A stretch of DNA of 64,000 nt from Amphibalanus amphitrite (lineage: Eukaryota > Arthropoda > Thecostraca > Balanomorpha > Balanidae): positions 310,001-374,000 of the forward strand of contig NW_024881674.1 in assembly GCF_019059575.1 (NCBI RefSeq), written 5' to 3'. The notes beneath the pieces were generated by a model. That model did no database searches. It was given only the letters and a program-made list of their open reading frames with translations, and was not told the origin of the DNA. This document shows positions 62,765 through 64,000 of the stretch, piece by piece. Position 1 is the stretch's first letter. The number at the start of each line of letters is the position of its first letter. The translations under genes and the position numbers were made by a program.

Positions 62765-64000
62765 GTGAGTCGACAGGCTTCCGACATCGCTACTTTGGTT
62801 TATTTATGTTAAGTGACGCCTAATGTGACACATATGACACACACTTCGCATTATTATACTGGAAAATGTGTGACGATATGAAAGCAGTCTGTATGGGTAC
62901 GAGTATAATCTACATAGCTGTGTAAGAACGCATGCATGAGTAGGCCCGTAGACGTCTTATTAGGCCGACGGCGTGCGTAAGTATGACAGTAACGAGTAGC
63001 AGACGCCGTTATCGAGCCGGGCGGGACCCGCCTAACTAGGCGCTGTCCCACCGATCTCCCACGATAGTTCCACGCCGGGACGCGGTCCATAGCTGGTGGC
63101 AGAGGGATCCACCCACCGTGAAAGAGGAGCGGCTATAGGTACCGTTCCGACCGCCGCCCGAGCGTGGCTTGGCTTTGCCTCCGGGGAACAATGTGTCTCC
63201 TAGTCACCGACTGTGTCTGGGCCGAGGAGAGTGGTACTCCGTCCGTACCGTTCATCGGCCTGAGGAGTTATGTATTTATCGCCAGCAAGCTGGCTAGCCG
63301 CTGGGTGGAGCATTTTGCCGCAAAACAGGCAGAGAAAAGACAACATAAAGACTGCGTTTCTCTGAACGAACGCCCACATCCGCCAGTTACCTGCACGGCA
63401 CAGAGTATAATCGGTGTGTAAACATGCATGGGAACGACGCGTTGTGCTGTCGCCACAGCGGGTGTGGTTTGAACTCAATGGGCCTGTTTGTCGGTGACCT
63501 GGCCTACAGAGGTGGGACATGGCGCGGACTGGATTCGGTGTCCACCACCGTCGACACGCATACGTTCACCGCAAACAAAACATCGGCTTTCGAACTGTCG
63601 GGACACCCACGATGCTGGCCACATACAAAAACCTATCTGCCTTTTTAAGCGAGCCAATGAGGAGAACTATAACGACTTTTAGTCACCGGTACCTATACGA
63701 GGCTGAGAGCAAATGAGACATCGAGACTCGAGAGCATTTCACCCCAGTGGTAGAAACTAAAGCAGAAGCGCTTGTGTAAAACGGGAGTCTTTCTACACCT
63801 TTAAATCGTTCGACACCTTCACAAACGCTGTGGTAGGTGAGAAAGCGCCAGACTTCTGGCCACAGAGATGGCCGACCGACCTCTCTCACCTCTCACCGAC
63901 TCACTCTCACCTTCTACCGCTAGTCGTGACTCAAATACCTCGTCTGGCATGTCCAGACCAAGCCATAGGTACCACGTGACTGACCCACGTGGCCGAAAGG
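62765..64000 (+). other. intron sequence to the right edge
   Basis: After the GTGAGT donor at 62765 no further exon with both splice sites and a compatible frame was found. A GC-rich patch lies at 62980-63240. Confidence 0.35.

Overview
The window is eukaryotic, nuclear, intron-rich and transposon-rich DNA. It has alternating GC-rich islands and AT-rich stretches, introns of about 8.6 and perhaps 22 kb, CAG|GT and polypyrimidine-AG splice sites, and many non-autonomous DNA transposons. There is no operon structure and no rRNA, convincing tRNA or CRISPR. The composition and element families suit a metazoan. An arthropod, perhaps a crustacean, is my guess, but nothing here proves the taxon.

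Only one host gene is well supported, on the + strand. A large exon (52186-54031) and a small symmetric exon (62648-62764) join in frame, and both have good splice sites. They encode a long, Ser-rich, probably disordered protein. Its C-terminal half carries six Y-x-N motifs (Grb2-SH2 type) and four Y-D-x-P motifs (Crk-SH2 type), which is the layout of a tyrosine-phosphorylated docking protein. A candidate first coding exon at 29857-29871 (M-G-A-Q-K) lies below a GC-rich promoter-like region and has the right splice phase. If it is right, the protein starts with Met-Gly followed by a basic stretch. The gene continues beyond the right edge.

The rest is mostly mobile DNA, and insertions lie inside insertions. 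(1) A hAT element with very long inverted arms (13284-17785, 8-bp TSD) is split by a 2.7-kb element (13546-16233). That inner element starts and ends with CACAGTG, has a GC-rich 5-bp TSD, and is best read as a non-autonomous Transib relative; it in turn holds a TA-flanked element (13759-14735). (2) TTAA-flanked elements starting CCC (piggyBac-like) lie at 18781-20898 (containing 19716-20651), 34542-35191 plus 35196-36231 (head to head), and 59794-61320; a fragment lies at 42242. Most carry a subterminal G-run/GTCG...CGAC/C-run hairpin and arrays of AGGTCA. (3) TTAA-flanked elements starting AGG (Kolobok-like) lie at 1366-4142, 32232-32710 and 51062-51920. (4) Further hAT-type elements with perfect 8-bp TSDs lie at 40809-43268, 41332-41579, 44038-45777 and 60419-60707. 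(5) A decayed mariner lies at 41984-42790. (6) Fold-back elements lie at 27671-27963 and 58051-58628.

The remaining stretches (about 4.1-12.9, 20.9-32.2, 36.2-40.8, 45.8-51.0 and 54.0-58.0 kb) hold no gene I can support. They contain GC-rich islands that could be promoters or untranslated exons, short minisatellites and a CRE-like cluster near 8.9 kb.
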